Below, piece after piece: positions 1-8,494 of a stretch of DNA of 64,000 nt (positions are counted from its first letter, which is position 1; the number at the start of each line of letters is the position of its first letter). The notes beneath the pieces were generated by a model. The model was not told where the DNA came from. It saw only the letters and a program-made list of their open reading frames with translations, and ran no database searches. Origin of the DNA: Candidatus Aminicenantes bacterium UBA6228 (GTDB taxonomy: Bacteria; Acidobacteriota; Aminicenantia; Aminicenantales; Saccharicenantaceae); contig DJWO01000002.1 of assembly GCA_002441005.1 (NCBI GenBank), positions 76,326 to 140,325 of the forward strand, in the 5' to 3' direction. The position numbers were made by a program, and so were the translations under genes.

Positions 1-185
1 AGCAATACCTGGCCGCTGTCCTGGCGGACCAGCCCGATGATGACCGAAAAAGCCGTGGTCTTGCCTGCCCCATTGGGTCCAAGCAGCCCAACGATTTCTT
101 TTTGGCTGATTCGGATGGAGACGTGGTCTAAAACCAGGCGCTGACCATACCTTTTGACCAGATTTTTGACCTCTAACAGGCTCAT
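1..185 (-). CDS. lptB: LptB, LPS export ABC transporter ATPase (N-terminal part, cut by window edge)
   Basis: This is the start of an ABC ATPase that runs off the left edge; 61 codons are visible. It begins MSLLEVKNLVKRYGQR and carries a Walker A motif, GPNGAGKTT, at about residues 37-45. In the family, LptB drives extraction of lipopolysaccharide from the inner membrane with LptF/LptG and hands it to LptC. The ATG at 185-183 overlaps the TGA of the upstream LptC-like gene, so the two are translationally coupled. The signature and Walker B motifs lie outside the window; the LptB assignment rests on the N-terminus and the LptC-like neighbour. Confidence 0.85.
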   Translation of the reverse strand, partial: MSLLEVKNLVKRYGQRLVLDHVSIRISQKEIVGLLGPNGAGKTTAFSVIIGLVRQDSGQVL

Positions 186-1999
186 TTTTCCCTGCGAAGG
201 GTGGTCACTGATCTTTTTTTCCCTTGATTTTCTACTGTGATTTTATCATCCAGGGTAAATAAAGTCAATTTATCGGCTTCAACCCTGTTACCATCTTTAT
301 CTTTGAGCTTGGCCAGGCTGCTAAAAATAAAGACTTCCTCAGCCGGGCGGTAAGTGGCTTCTTTTGAGTCAAACTCATAGTCATGCCAGGAAAGCCTGAC
401 CGGGCCATCAGCCTCCAGACGGGTCAGCTCATCAGAATTTTCTCTTTCGAAATAAAAAATAAGCCGTCCGGCCTGAAGTTTAAATTCATCAGAAAGGAAA
501 TTTACCTCTCTCCGGGCCTCGAGGGCCAGCCCGGAGGGAAGAAGGCTTAATTCCTTAGCGCTGAGTTCGGCTCTTTTTATTTTAGAGCCGGCCTGCCTGT
601 AGGCCAGGTTAGCTTTAATCCCGTCACTTAAAGCTATCATCCCTGTTTCTCTATCCACCGAGGCCCGGCCGGCCAGAAAAACATTTTCGTCCTGCCGTAG
701 AACCGTCTGACCCTTGAGGTCAATTCTCTCCCTGTTCCCGCTGGCTTCAGCGCCTCCGGCAGTCAGGGGTCTATCCTTTTTAAAAAAGGAAACAGCCAGC
801 TTAAAAAAATCCGGGCTTATTTCAAACTTGGCCCGGTTAGCTTTAAAACTAAGGTCAGACATTTCTAACTCCAGGCTCTTTGACTCAAGCTTAAATTCAG
901 GATAAGTCAACCGGGCTGAGGCCTGAAGGCTGATTTTCCCGGTCAGGAGATTATCTTCTAACCCCTGGCCCTCAAGCTCCAGTCGCTTTTCTCCCCCGTC
1001 GAAGACAAGCAGGACTGCTTTCCTGGCCAGAAACGAGGCCGCCTGCCCTTCTGGATTAAAAATTAATTCAATCTCCTCTCCCTGGCCGGCCAGGTCACCC
1101 GAGCGGCCCTCAGCCTTTAGTTCCCAGCTGCCCGGAGCCTGGAGAAGCCAGCTACCCTGTTGCCTGGTTAATATCATCTTAGCGGTAGCCAGGTTAAGAC
1201 TTGAAAAAGTTGAGGCCTCTTCCATCTGCCTCAAATCAAAAAACGCTTTCCCTTCTAGTCTCATTTCTTCTGGCACAAAATTATTCTCATCAAGAAGTAA
1301 AGTTCCTCCCAAAGCTGTTCCGGACATAGAGCCCTGGTTAAATTTGAGCCCGCCGGCCTGAACCAATCCGGCTTTCAGGTCAAAATCGACCCTGTTTCCG
1401 CTCACTATTAGCGGCGGCTCTAAACTGTTAATCTTTATGACCGCCCCTTTTTGAAACTGGCCTTTTCTGTCTTTAAGGTCATAAGTGGCGCCGGTGGCAG
1501 AAATTTCCAGGCTTCTGAGGTCAAAACGAAGATTCTCTGCCTGCAAAAGGCCTGTTTTTAAATCATAAGTTAGATCAGGAGCCGAAAGTGTCAGGTCTCC
1601 GCTCTTAATTTCCACCGAGCCCTTAGCCAGGAGATTTTGCCAGCCGGAAGCCAGGCCTGCCTGGTCAGCCTTTAAAATCAGTTGAAAATCAGGTTTTTCC
1701 TGGAAAAATTCAACATTTCCCTTTAGCTGCCGGTTATTCTCTTCATCAATTGAGGCCAGGTCAGCTCTGACTTTTATTTTTCCACCCTGGCTGGTGACTT
1801 CCAGAGCGGTAAAATTTTCTTCGAGGCTTTGCACCTTGTCCGGCAACACTCCCCCGGGGTCAGGCCGGCTGACTTTCTTTTCTTTAGAACCAAGGAAAAT
1901 GATAAGGATGATGGAGGCTATAAAAGCCACGAGAACCAGCAGGACAATTTTCCTCACCAGAGGCAGCCAGCCATAAGAGGCATATTTTTTTGGCATCAC
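182..1999 (-). CDS. lptC: LptC-type inner-membrane protein with extended LptA/OstA-like repeats
   Basis: The protein has 605 residues: a short basic N-terminus, one membrane segment (about 15-37), then a long periplasmic region rich in short beta-type repeats alternating polar and hydrophobic residues (for example around 120-160, GSVEIKSGDLTLSAPDLTYD), typical of the LptA/LptC/OstA fold. LptC anchors the periplasmic bridge that carries LPS from LptBFG to LptA. Usual LptC is about 190 residues, so this one is about three times longer and may include LptA-like bridge modules in the same chain (inference). It overlaps recJ by 4 bp upstream and lptB by 4 bp downstream, forming a tight recJ-lptC-lptB operon. 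Confidence 0.7.
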   Translation of the reverse strand: MMPKKYASYGWLPLVRKIVLLVLVAFIASIILIIFLGSKEKKVSRPDPGGVLPDKVQSLEENFTALEVTSQGGKIKVRADLASIDEENNRQLKGNVEFFQEKPDFQLILKADQAGLASGWQNLLAKGSVEIKSGDLTLSAPDLTYDLKTGLLQAENLRFDLRSLEISATGATYDLKDRKGQFQKGAVIKINSLEPPLIVSGNRVDFDLKAGLVQAGGLKFNQGSMSGTALGGTLLLDENNFVPEEMRLEGKAFFDLRQMEEASTFSSLNLATAKMILTRQQGSWLLQAPGSWELKAEGRSGDLAGQGEEIELIFNPEGQAASFLARKAVLLVFDGGEKRLELEGQGLEDNLLTGKISLQASARLTYPEFKLESKSLELEMSDLSFKANRAKFEISPDFFKLAVSFFKKDRPLTAGGAEASGNRERIDLKGQTVLRQDENVFLAGRASVDRETGMIALSDGIKANLAYRQAGSKIKRAELSAKELSLLPSGLALEARREVNFLSDEFKLQAGRLIFYFERENSDELTRLEADGPVRLSWHDYEFDSKEATYRPAEEVFIFSSLAKLKDKDGNRVEADKLTLFTLDDKITVENQGKKRSVTTLRREK

Positions 2000-3699
2000 G
2001 CTAAGTGAGTCCTGACATCCTCCAGCTTGAGATGGATCTGGCTTTTCCCCCGGTAATCTGAGACTTCAAGTGAATAAGCCAGATCGACCTTCTGGCCGCG
2101 GCTTAACTCCTGCAGGCTGCCGGCTTTATCCCAGGCCAGAACCTCAAAGACCCGGCCCCCCTGCCTGGCCCAGAATTTAAGATGCCTGTTCTTCAAGACC
2201 ACCGGCTCTCCGAGAATGTCTACCTCTTCGGCCATAAAAACCGGCCGCGAATTACCGACTCCAAAAGGCAAAAGCCGGGTATAAAATTCCAGAAACGAAG
2301 GAGTAATAGCCGGGAAATTAAGCCGCCGGTCGATGACCAGTTTTTTCTGTAAGAGGTCATCAGTTATTCTTTCGGCCGCCAGACTGTTTATTCTTTCTTT
2401 AAAAGGCAGAAGCTCAGACTGGTTAATCGTGCAGCCGATCGCCTGCTCATGCCCGCCGAAATTAACCAGCAGGGAACTGCAGTCATTGATCAGGTCGATG
2501 AGGGACAGATCAGGCAGGCTGCGGCCAGAGCCATAGGCCTGACCGTTTTCATAAGCAAACAAAATTACTGGCCGGTAAAACAGCTCTTTAATTTTTGAGG
2601 CCACAATCCCGATTACCCCCCGGTGCCAGTGATCGCTGCCCAGAATTAGCAGGCGGTATTTTTCATCCAGCTTTCTGCTCTTAATTTTTTGCACAGCTTC
2701 TTTAAAAATCTTTTCTTCAATCCTCTGCCGGGTATTATTGAGCTCGTTGAGCTTCTGGACCAGCCCGGCACATTCTTCTTCCGAATCGGAAAAGAACAGC
2801 TGCAGGGCCAGCTCAGTTTCGCCCAGGCGGCCGGCCGCATTTATCCGCGGCCCGAGCCTGAACCCCAGGTCAACCTCATTTATCTTCCGGTTAGTAATTC
2901 CGGAAATTTCCAGCAAACTCTTTAGCCCCGGAGTTCTGACTCCTTTTAGCTTGTTCATCCCCTCTCTGACCAGAATCCGGTTTTCTCCCTTGAGACTGGC
3001 CACATCAGCCACTGTCCCGATGCTGGCCAGCTTCAGAAAGGAAGTCAAATCCTGTTTGATGCCCCGTTCTAAGAAAAGAGCCTGGATAAGTTTGAAGACT
3101 ACTCCCACCCCGGCCAGATTTTTATCTGGATAACCAGAGGATTCGATGACTGGATTAAGGACGGCCACCGCCTGGGGTAAATCATCTCCAGGATGATGAT
3201 GGTCGGTAATGATAACCTCCAGCCCCTTTTCTTTAGCTTCCTCCACAAAATCAGTAGCTTTTATTCCACAATCCACACTGATCAGCAGGTTAGCTTTCAT
3301 TTCCAGGATATGGGGAAGATGGTGAATCTTCAGTCCATAGCCGTCTTTCATTCTATCGGGAATAAAATATTCGGCCTGGCCGCCAAGAGAACGGAGGGCC
3401 TTGACCAGCATGACCACCGACAGAATACCATCCACATCATAATCACCGAAGACCACCATTTTTTCTTTTCTGGCTATAGCCTGAAAAATCCGGCCCGTAG
3501 CTTCCTTCATGCCTTTCATCAGAAATGGATTATGAAGCTCGGCCAGCTGGCCATAAAGAAAAAAAGCGGCTTCCCCGGCAGTCTTGATACCACGGTTAAC
3601 CAGAATGGCAGCTATCTCGTCGGGGAGATTAAGCTCCTGGGCCAGAATCCAGGCTTCAGGATTTTCGGGCAGGATCCGCCAGTGGTAATTGGCCTTCAT
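1996..3699 (-). CDS. recJ: Single-stranded-DNA exonuclease RecJ
   Basis: The 567-residue protein is a full-length RecJ, the 5'-3' ssDNA exonuclease of recombination and mismatch repair. Visible DHH-family motifs are DYDVD at 86-90, a DCG at about 143, DHH at 166-168 and the DHHA1-type GGHEQA at 415-420, followed by a C-terminal OB-fold region. All metal-binding motifs look intact. It is the first gene of the recJ-lptC-lptB operon and its TGA overlaps the next ATG. The start used gives MKANYHWRILPEN; the upstream sequence is A-rich without a clear Shine-Dalgarno site. It is transcribed divergently from ftsY. Confidence 0.95.
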   Translation of the reverse strand: MKANYHWRILPENPEAWILAQELNLPDEIAAILVNRGIKTAGEAAFFLYGQLAELHNPFLMKGMKEATGRIFQAIARKEKMVVFGDYDVDGILSVVMLVKALRSLGGQAEYFIPDRMKDGYGLKIHHLPHILEMKANLLISVDCGIKATDFVEEAKEKGLEVIITDHHHPGDDLPQAVAVLNPVIESSGYPDKNLAGVGVVFKLIQALFLERGIKQDLTSFLKLASIGTVADVASLKGENRILVREGMNKLKGVRTPGLKSLLEISGITNRKINEVDLGFRLGPRINAAGRLGETELALQLFFSDSEEECAGLVQKLNELNNTRQRIEEKIFKEAVQKIKSRKLDEKYRLLILGSDHWHRGVIGIVASKIKELFYRPVILFAYENGQAYGSGRSLPDLSLIDLINDCSSLLVNFGGHEQAIGCTINQSELLPFKERINSLAAERITDDLLQKKLVIDRRLNFPAITPSFLEFYTRLLPFGVGNSRPVFMAEEVDILGEPVVLKNRHLKFWARQGGRVFEVLAWDKAGSLQELSRGQKVDLAYSLEVSDYRGKSQIHLKLEDVRTHLA

Positions 3700-3758
3700 C
3701 TTTTTAAATTTAACATAACTTCAAGCCGGCGACAACCGGCTAAACCAGCTTAGCCTGG

Positions 3759-3787
3759 TTGACATCATCCGGGCTCAAAAATATAAT
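3759..3787 (+). promoter_or_regulatory. Consensus sigma-70 promoter of ftsY
   Basis: TTGACA (3759-3764) and TATAAT (3782-3787) are both perfect and separated by 17 bp. Transcription would start at about 3793-3796, only a few bases before the GTG at 3797, so the ftsY-rib message should be leaderless or nearly leaderless. Confidence 0.8.
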
Positions 3788-3796
3788 TCATAGGCC

Positions 3797-4681
3797 GTGT
3801 TAGAAAAACTTAAAGAAACCCTGGCCAGGACCAGAAAATTCTTTGCCCCGATCGAACAGCTCTTAACCCGCAACCTGTCGCAGGAAGAAATTCTAAATGA
3901 ACTGTTTGAGTTGCTCATTCTGGCCGATATCGGTCCTGCTACCAGTCAGAAAATTATCGACGGCCTCAAACAAAAAAGCCGAAAGTCAGGCCAGGCAGAC
4001 CTCAGGTCTTTATTAAAACAAGAACTCATTGACATTCTGTCCTCTGAACCAGCTACGGTCAACGAGGCCTTTCCAGCTGTCTGGCTGCTGGTCGGGGTTA
4101 ATGGCGGAGGCAAAACCACCTCGGCCGCCAAGCTGGCCTCTAAATACCAGAGCCAGGGTAAGAAAGTTATGCTGGCCGCGGCTGATACCTTCCGGGCAGC
4201 TGCTCAAGAACAACTGGTTCTATGGGGAAAGAGGCTGAATCTGCCGGTAATTCAGGGACAAACGGGAGCCGATCCGGCTTCGGTCGTCTATGATGCTGTC
4301 CAATCATTTAAAGCCAGAAATTATGACCTGTTGATCATTGACACCGCCGGCCGCCTTCACACTTATGCCAATCTGATGGCCGAGCTGGAAAAAATAAAAA
4401 AGGTTATCAGCCGGGAAATTCCTGGAGCCCCGCAAGAGATACTTCTGGTCCTTGATTCGACTATCGGGCAGAATGCCATCGTTCAGGCCAGAGAGTTTAA
4501 CCGCTTTTCCGGCCTGACCGGGGTCTTCCTGACCAAACTTGATGGCACGGCCCGCGGAGGAAGCGTCCTGGCAGTCGTCGAAGAATTAAAACTGCCCATA
4601 AAATTTGTTGGCCTGGGCGAGACAGAAAAGGATATAATGGAGTTTGAACCGGAAGCCTTTGTTGAGGCTCTCCTCTCATGA
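3797..4681 (+). CDS. ftsY: Signal recognition particle receptor FtsY
   Basis: FtsY is the SRP-receptor GTPase that docks ribosome-nascent-chain complexes at the membrane. The 294 residues hold only the N and G domains; the acidic A domain of enterobacterial FtsY is missing, as in many phyla. GTPase motifs are G1 GVNGGGKTT (100-108; usually GxNGxGKTT), G2 DTFRAAAQEQ (130-139), G3 DTAGRLH (182-188) and G4 TKLDGTARGG (246-255). The GTG start sits 10 bp after a perfect -10 box and has no Shine-Dalgarno sequence. The last codons overlap ribD by 4 bp (ATGA), so ftsY heads the riboflavin operon. Confidence 0.95.
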   Translation: MLEKLKETLARTRKFFAPIEQLLTRNLSQEEILNELFELLILADIGPATSQKIIDGLKQKSRKSGQADLRSLLKQELIDILSSEPATVNEAFPAVWLLVGVNGGGKTTSAAKLASKYQSQGKKVMLAAADTFRAAAQEQLVLWGKRLNLPVIQGQTGADPASVVYDAVQSFKARNYDLLIIDTAGRLHTYANLMAELEKIKKVISREIPGAPQEILLVLDSTIGQNAIVQAREFNRFSGLTGVFLTKLDGTARGGSVLAVVEELKLPIKFVGLGETEKDIMEFEPEAFVEALLS

Positions 4682-5781
4682 TCAAGACAGCTGGTGATGA
4701 AGCCCTGATGGAAATGGCTTATTCCTTAGCGGAAAAAGCCAGAGGCCAGACCAGCCCTAATCCCTGTGTCGGCGCTCTGATTGTCAGGCAGGGGCAAATT
4801 GTTGGCTGGGGATATCATCAGGCCGCCGGCAGCCCCCATGCTGAAATTATCGCCCTGGAAAGAGCGGGCCAGAGGGCCAGAGGTTCAACCCTCTATTTGA
4901 CCCTGGAGCCCTGTGTTCACTGGGGGAAAACACCTCCTTGTGCTGACCGTCTGGCCGGGGCCGGCTTCGAGCGGGCCGTTATTTCCACCTATGACCCCAA
5001 TCCCCTGGTTTACCGGAAAGGAGTGGCTAAACTCCGGGCTGCCGGTATCAAAGTGGTTACCGGCGTCCTGGCTGAAAAACAGGTCAGGCTGAATGAAGCT
5101 TATAGCAAGTATATTGTGAACAGAATTCCCTTCGTGACGCTCAAAGCAGCCATGAGCCTTGACGGGAAAATAGCCAGCCGGACTGGCGATGCTCGCTGGA
5201 TATCTTCAGAAGAATCAAGAAGATTCGGCCAGGAATTGAGAGCTGAGCAGGATGGAATTCTGGTCGGAGTTAATACCATTCTCAAGGATGACCCTCAGCT
5301 AACTGTCAGGCTGGAAAACTTTGTTAAGAAAAGATGGTCAAGGATTATCCTGGACTCCAGACTCAGAATTCCCTTAACGGCACGCCTGCTGAAAAATCCA
5401 GAGCAGGGTAAAATATTGATCTTTACCGGTTATAATAGCTCCAGGCAAAAAGCTCAAAGATTAACGGAGAGAGGAGCCGAAGTTATCCGCGTCCCGGGGA
5501 GAAAAAACAGGCTATCACTCAAAGCGGTTCTTAAAGCACTCGGGCAAAGGGAAATAATCTCAATCCTGGTTGAAGGCGGGGCCAGGGTCATGACTTCATT
5601 TCTGGAAGAAAAACTGGTTGATAAAGCTTATTTCTTTATCTCGCCCAAGCTTATCGGTGGAGAAAGGGCTCCAACTATCTTTGAGGGTCAGGGAGTTAGC
5701 CGGGTATCAAGAGCCATCAGGTTAAAAAACATCTCGACTTTAAGACTCAAAGATGACATCATCATCGAAGGATATTTTTAG
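4678..5781 (+). CDS. ribD: Bifunctional riboflavin deaminase/reductase RibD
   Basis: RibD carries out the second and third steps of riboflavin synthesis: deamination of the pyrimidine produced by GTP cyclohydrolase II, then NADPH reduction of its ribosyl side chain. The 367-residue protein has an N-terminal cytidine-deaminase-like domain with the zinc and catalytic motif HAE (54-56) and PC..GKTPPC (78-88), and a C-terminal reductase domain from about 150 (starting LKAAMSLDGKIA). All zinc ligands are present. It overlaps ftsY by 4 bp and is followed directly by ribE with no intergenic base. Confidence 0.95.
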   Translation: MIKTAGDEALMEMAYSLAEKARGQTSPNPCVGALIVRQGQIVGWGYHQAAGSPHAEIIALERAGQRARGSTLYLTLEPCVHWGKTPPCADRLAGAGFERAVISTYDPNPLVYRKGVAKLRAAGIKVVTGVLAEKQVRLNEAYSKYIVNRIPFVTLKAAMSLDGKIASRTGDARWISSEESRRFGQELRAEQDGILVGVNTILKDDPQLTVRLENFVKKRWSRIILDSRLRIPLTARLLKNPEQGKILIFTGYNSSRQKAQRLTERGAEVIRVPGRKNRLSLKAVLKALGQREIISILVEGGARVMTSFLEEKLVDKAYFFISPKLIGGERAPTIFEGQGVSRVSRAIRLKNISTLRLKDDIIIEGYF

Positions 5782-6375
5782 GTGTTTACCGGGCTTATCC
5801 GCTATCAAGGAAAATTCAGGGGCTTAAGAAAGAACCTGACCGAGATTCTTATTGAAGTTCCTGAAGAACTGGCCACTCAGCTGGTCCCGGGTCAGAGTCT
5901 GGCCGTAGATGGTATCTGTCTGACTGTCAGCCTTAAAGAAAAGGACCGTCTGTCTTTCAATCTGTCCAAGGAAACCCTGGACCGGACGAATCTAAAAGAT
6001 TATCGCCCGGGGAAAACGGTTAACCTGGAGCTGCCGCTCCGGCTTGACGAACTGGTAGGGGGCCATCTGGTGACCGGCCATGTTGACGGCACTGGCCGGG
6101 TTCTGGAAGTTAAGAGCAGGCCACCGGGAAAAAGACTTAAAATCAAACTCCCCCCCGGCCTGAGGAAATATCTGACTGATAAGGGCTCCGTAGCCGTCAA
6201 TGGGGTCAGCCTGACCGTAGCTTCCCTTGGTCCTGATTGGTTCGAAGTGGAGTTAATACCTGCCACCCTTCAGGTTACTAATCTCCGTGACCTGCGGGCT
6301 GGCGACCGGGTTAATCTTGAAGGTGACATCCTCGGGAAATACGTGTATAATTTTATAGCAGAAAAGAAATTTTAG
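5782..6375 (+). CDS. ribE: Riboflavin synthase alpha subunit
   Basis: Riboflavin synthase dismutates two lumazine molecules to riboflavin. The 197 residues form the two tandem lumazine-binding barrels typical of the family: the N-terminal repeat starts MFTGLIRYQGKF, and the second starts with the GHLVTGHVDGTG segment at about 95-106. Length is normal (about 200). The GTG start follows the ribD stop codon immediately, so translation is probably coupled. The enzyme that makes the lumazine substrate (RibH) is not encoded beside it. Confidence 0.93.
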   Translation: MFTGLIRYQGKFRGLRKNLTEILIEVPEELATQLVPGQSLAVDGICLTVSLKEKDRLSFNLSKETLDRTNLKDYRPGKTVNLELPLRLDELVGGHLVTGHVDGTGRVLEVKSRPPGKRLKIKLPPGLRKYLTDKGSVAVNGVSLTVASLGPDWFEVELIPATLQVTNLRDLRAGDRVNLEGDILGKYVYNFIAEKKF

Positions 6376-6395
6376 ACCTCATCTTTTAGCTAAAA

Positions 6396-7613
6396 ATGGA
6401 AAACAAACCAAAAGTTATTGGTGTCGATGAAGCTCTGGCTTATCTCCGGGCTGGACAGATGATCATCATTGTTGATGACGAGGACCGCGAAAATGAAGGT
6501 GATCTGATGGTCGCCGCTGAAAAGGTCACTCCGGAAATAATAAATTTTATGGCTAAAAACGGCCGGGGGCTGATTTGCCTCTCCTTGACTAAGGAAAGAG
6601 CGGAGGAGCTCAAACTACCGCCGATGGTAACTGAAAACACAGCCAGGTTTGGGACAGCTTTTACTGTCTCTGTTGATGCCCGCCAGGGTGTGACCACGGG
6701 AATTTCCGCTTACGACCGGGCCAGAACCATTCTGACCGCAATTAACCCCGCCAGCAGGCCCGAAGACCTGGCCCGTCCAGGGCACGTTTTCCCGCTGACA
6801 GCTAAAGAAGGCGGAGTCCTGGCCCGGGCCGGGCAGACAGAAGCGGCTGTTGACCTGACCAGAATGGCTGGCCTTTACCCGGCTGGTGTCATCTGCGAGG
6901 TAATGAAGGAAGACGGCATGATGGCCAGAAGGCCTGACCTGGAAAAATTCGCCGAAGAACACGGCGTGCCAATTCTGACTATTGCTGATCTTATTCGCTA
7001 CCGGATGCGGACCGAGACTCTGGTCAGAAAAATTGCCGAGGCTGATCTCCCGACCCGCTATGGTCATTTTCGCTTGGCTGTTTTTGAAGATATCATCCAT
7101 GGCGATCATCACGTGGCCCTGATCAAGGGTAAGATTGCCGGCCAGGAGCCTGTTCTGGTCAGGGCTCATTCTCAATGCCTGACCGGCGATGCCTTTGGCT
7201 CCCTGCGCTGCGACTGCGGCGATCAGCTGCATCTCTCAATGGAAATGATTGAAAAGGAAGGCCGGGGACTTGTTCTTTATATGCTGAATCATGAAGGCCG
7301 GGGCATCGGCCTGGCCAATAAAATCAAAGCCTACGCCCTTCAGGATGAGGGAGCTGACACGGTTGAAGCTAACTGCCGGCTGGGCTTTAAACCTGATCAG
7401 CGCGATTACGGCATCGGGGCTCAGATTATGGCCGCCTTAGGAATAAGAAAAATCAGATTGATTACCAATAACCCCCGCAAATTCCGCGGACTGAGCGGTT
7501 ATGGCCTGGAGATTGTAGAAAGAGTTCCAATTGAGATTCCCCCCAACGAAGAAAATCTGACGTATCTAAAAACCAAAAAAGAAAAGATGGGCCATCTGCT
7601 GGATATCACCTGA
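6396..7613 (+). CDS. ribBA: Bifunctional DHBP synthase / GTP cyclohydrolase II RibBA
   Basis: RibBA starts both branches of riboflavin synthesis. The 405 residues divide into a DHBP synthase domain (1 to about 205), with the acidic metal-binding motif DDEDRENEGD at 27-36, and a GTP cyclohydrolase II domain (from about 206), with zinc cysteines C261, C272 and C274 and the GRGIGLANK segment. Both halves look intact and full length. It is the last gene of the ftsY-ribD-ribE-ribBA run. No Shine-Dalgarno sequence is evident before the ATG. Confidence 0.95.
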   Translation: MENKPKVIGVDEALAYLRAGQMIIIVDDEDRENEGDLMVAAEKVTPEIINFMAKNGRGLICLSLTKERAEELKLPPMVTENTARFGTAFTVSVDARQGVTTGISAYDRARTILTAINPASRPEDLARPGHVFPLTAKEGGVLARAGQTEAAVDLTRMAGLYPAGVICEVMKEDGMMARRPDLEKFAEEHGVPILTIADLIRYRMRTETLVRKIAEADLPTRYGHFRLAVFEDIIHGDHHVALIKGKIAGQEPVLVRAHSQCLTGDAFGSLRCDCGDQLHLSMEMIEKEGRGLVLYMLNHEGRGIGLANKIKAYALQDEGADTVEANCRLGFKPDQRDYGIGAQIMAALGIRKIRLITNNPRKFRGLSGYGLEIVERVPIEIPPNEENLTYLKTKKEKMGHLLDIT

Positions 7614-7656
7614 AGACTTTTAAAAAATCGGTAGCTAATGATCCCGCCGGACAGGT

Positions 7657-8109
7657 TTAGAGCTGTTTTATCTTTGAATCCAGAATGAAAGTCACCGGCC
7701 CGTCATTGACCAGATAAACGTCCATCATGGCCTGAAAGACGCCGGTTTCCACCTTCAGCCCGCTGGCCTCGAGCCGGTCAACAAAATAATTAAAAAGACT
7801 GGCTGCCCGGTCCGGGGATTCAGCCTGGTCAAAACTTGGCCGCCGGCCCTTTTTGATTGAGGCAGCTAAGGTAAATTGAGAGACGGCCAGAATGCTCCCG
7901 CCGGTCTCCTTCAAAGACAGGTTCATTTTCCCTGCCTCGTCCGGAAAAATGCGCAATTCAATTACTTTACCGGCTAAGTAATCAGCCTCAACTTCCCGGT
8001 CCCCTTTTTCGATGCCAACCAGGAGGCAAATCCCGGGTCCAATTTCACCGGCTATTTTTCCTTCGACCAGGACTCTGGCTTCTTTTACTCTTTGTAAGAC
8101 TATCTTCAC
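7657..8109 (-). CDS. dtd: D-aminoacyl-tRNA deacylase Dtd
   Basis: Dtd hydrolyses D-amino acids mischarged on tRNA. With a GTG start at 8109 the product has 150 residues, the family's usual length, beginning VKIVLQRVKEA. A longer open frame reaches 8220, but the GTG is preceded by a strong AGGAGGAGCT 5-7 bases upstream and the extra N-terminus has no family counterpart. The catalytic signatures SQFTL (77-81) and the GPVT motif (137-140), which gives chiral proofreading, are both present. The gene lies divergently to rpsT and ends 43 bp from ribBA, tail to tail. Confidence 0.92.
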   Translation of the reverse strand: MKIVLQRVKEARVLVEGKIAGEIGPGICLLVGIEKGDREVEADYLAGKVIELRIFPDEAGKMNLSLKETGGSILAVSQFTLAASIKKGRRPSFDQAESPDRAASLFNYFVDRLEASGLKVETGVFQAMMDVYLVNDGPVTFILDSKIKQL

Positions 8110-8161
8110 TTTTTGAGCTCCTCCTGCCACCGTTGGTAGCCTTAGGACAAACCCGGTCCAG

Positions 8162-8190
8162 TTGACTTTAAACTTTGAATATTCTATCAT
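8162..8190 (+). promoter_or_regulatory. Sigma-70 promoter of rpsT
   Basis: TTGACT (8162-8167) and TATCAT (8185-8190) have 17 bp spacing. They precede an AAAGGAGA ribosome binding site at 8201-8208 and the rpsT ATG at 8214. Confidence 0.65.
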
Positions 8191-8213
8191 AATGCCCTCT
8201 AAAGGAGATACAG

Positions 8214-8492
8214 ATGGCACTGAGACACAAATCAGCTATCAAGCAGCATCGTCAAAGCCTTAAGCATCAGGCTATCAACCAGAGAAATAAATCTCTGATG
8301 AAAACCTATATTAAAAAAGTCAGAGAAGCCATAGCCAGCGGCGACCATCAGGCAGCGATTGAACTGCTGCCAAAAGCGATCAAGGCTATTGATCAGACTG
8401 TGGCCAAGGGGGCCATTCACCAGAATACAGGTTCCCGCTATAAGTCGCGTCTGTCCAAGCAGGTCATGGGTCTGAAATCGCAGGCCAGCTGA
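8214..8492 (+). CDS. rpsT: 30S ribosomal protein S20
   Basis: S20 is a primary 16S rRNA-binding protein at the base of the 30S body. The 92-residue, strongly basic, helical sequence opens MALRHKSAIKQHRQS, has the usual length, and contains the conserved K-rich first helix and the late GAIHQNTGSRYKSRL segment. A strong AAAGGAGA ribosome binding site lies 6 bases upstream. It has its own promoter and is convergent with holA, whose stop is only 2 bp away; I saw no clear intrinsic terminator between them. Confidence 0.95.
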   Translation: MALRHKSAIKQHRQSLKHQAINQRNKSLMKTYIKKVREAIASGDHQAAIELLPKAIKAIDQTVAKGAIHQNTGSRYKSRLSKQVMGLKSQAS

Positions 8493-8494
8493 CC

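Noticed and set aside
8110..8220. Longer N-terminus for Dtd
   Set aside because: It exceeds the family length, crosses the rpsT promoter region and start, and the GTG at 8109 has a strong Shine-Dalgarno sequence.
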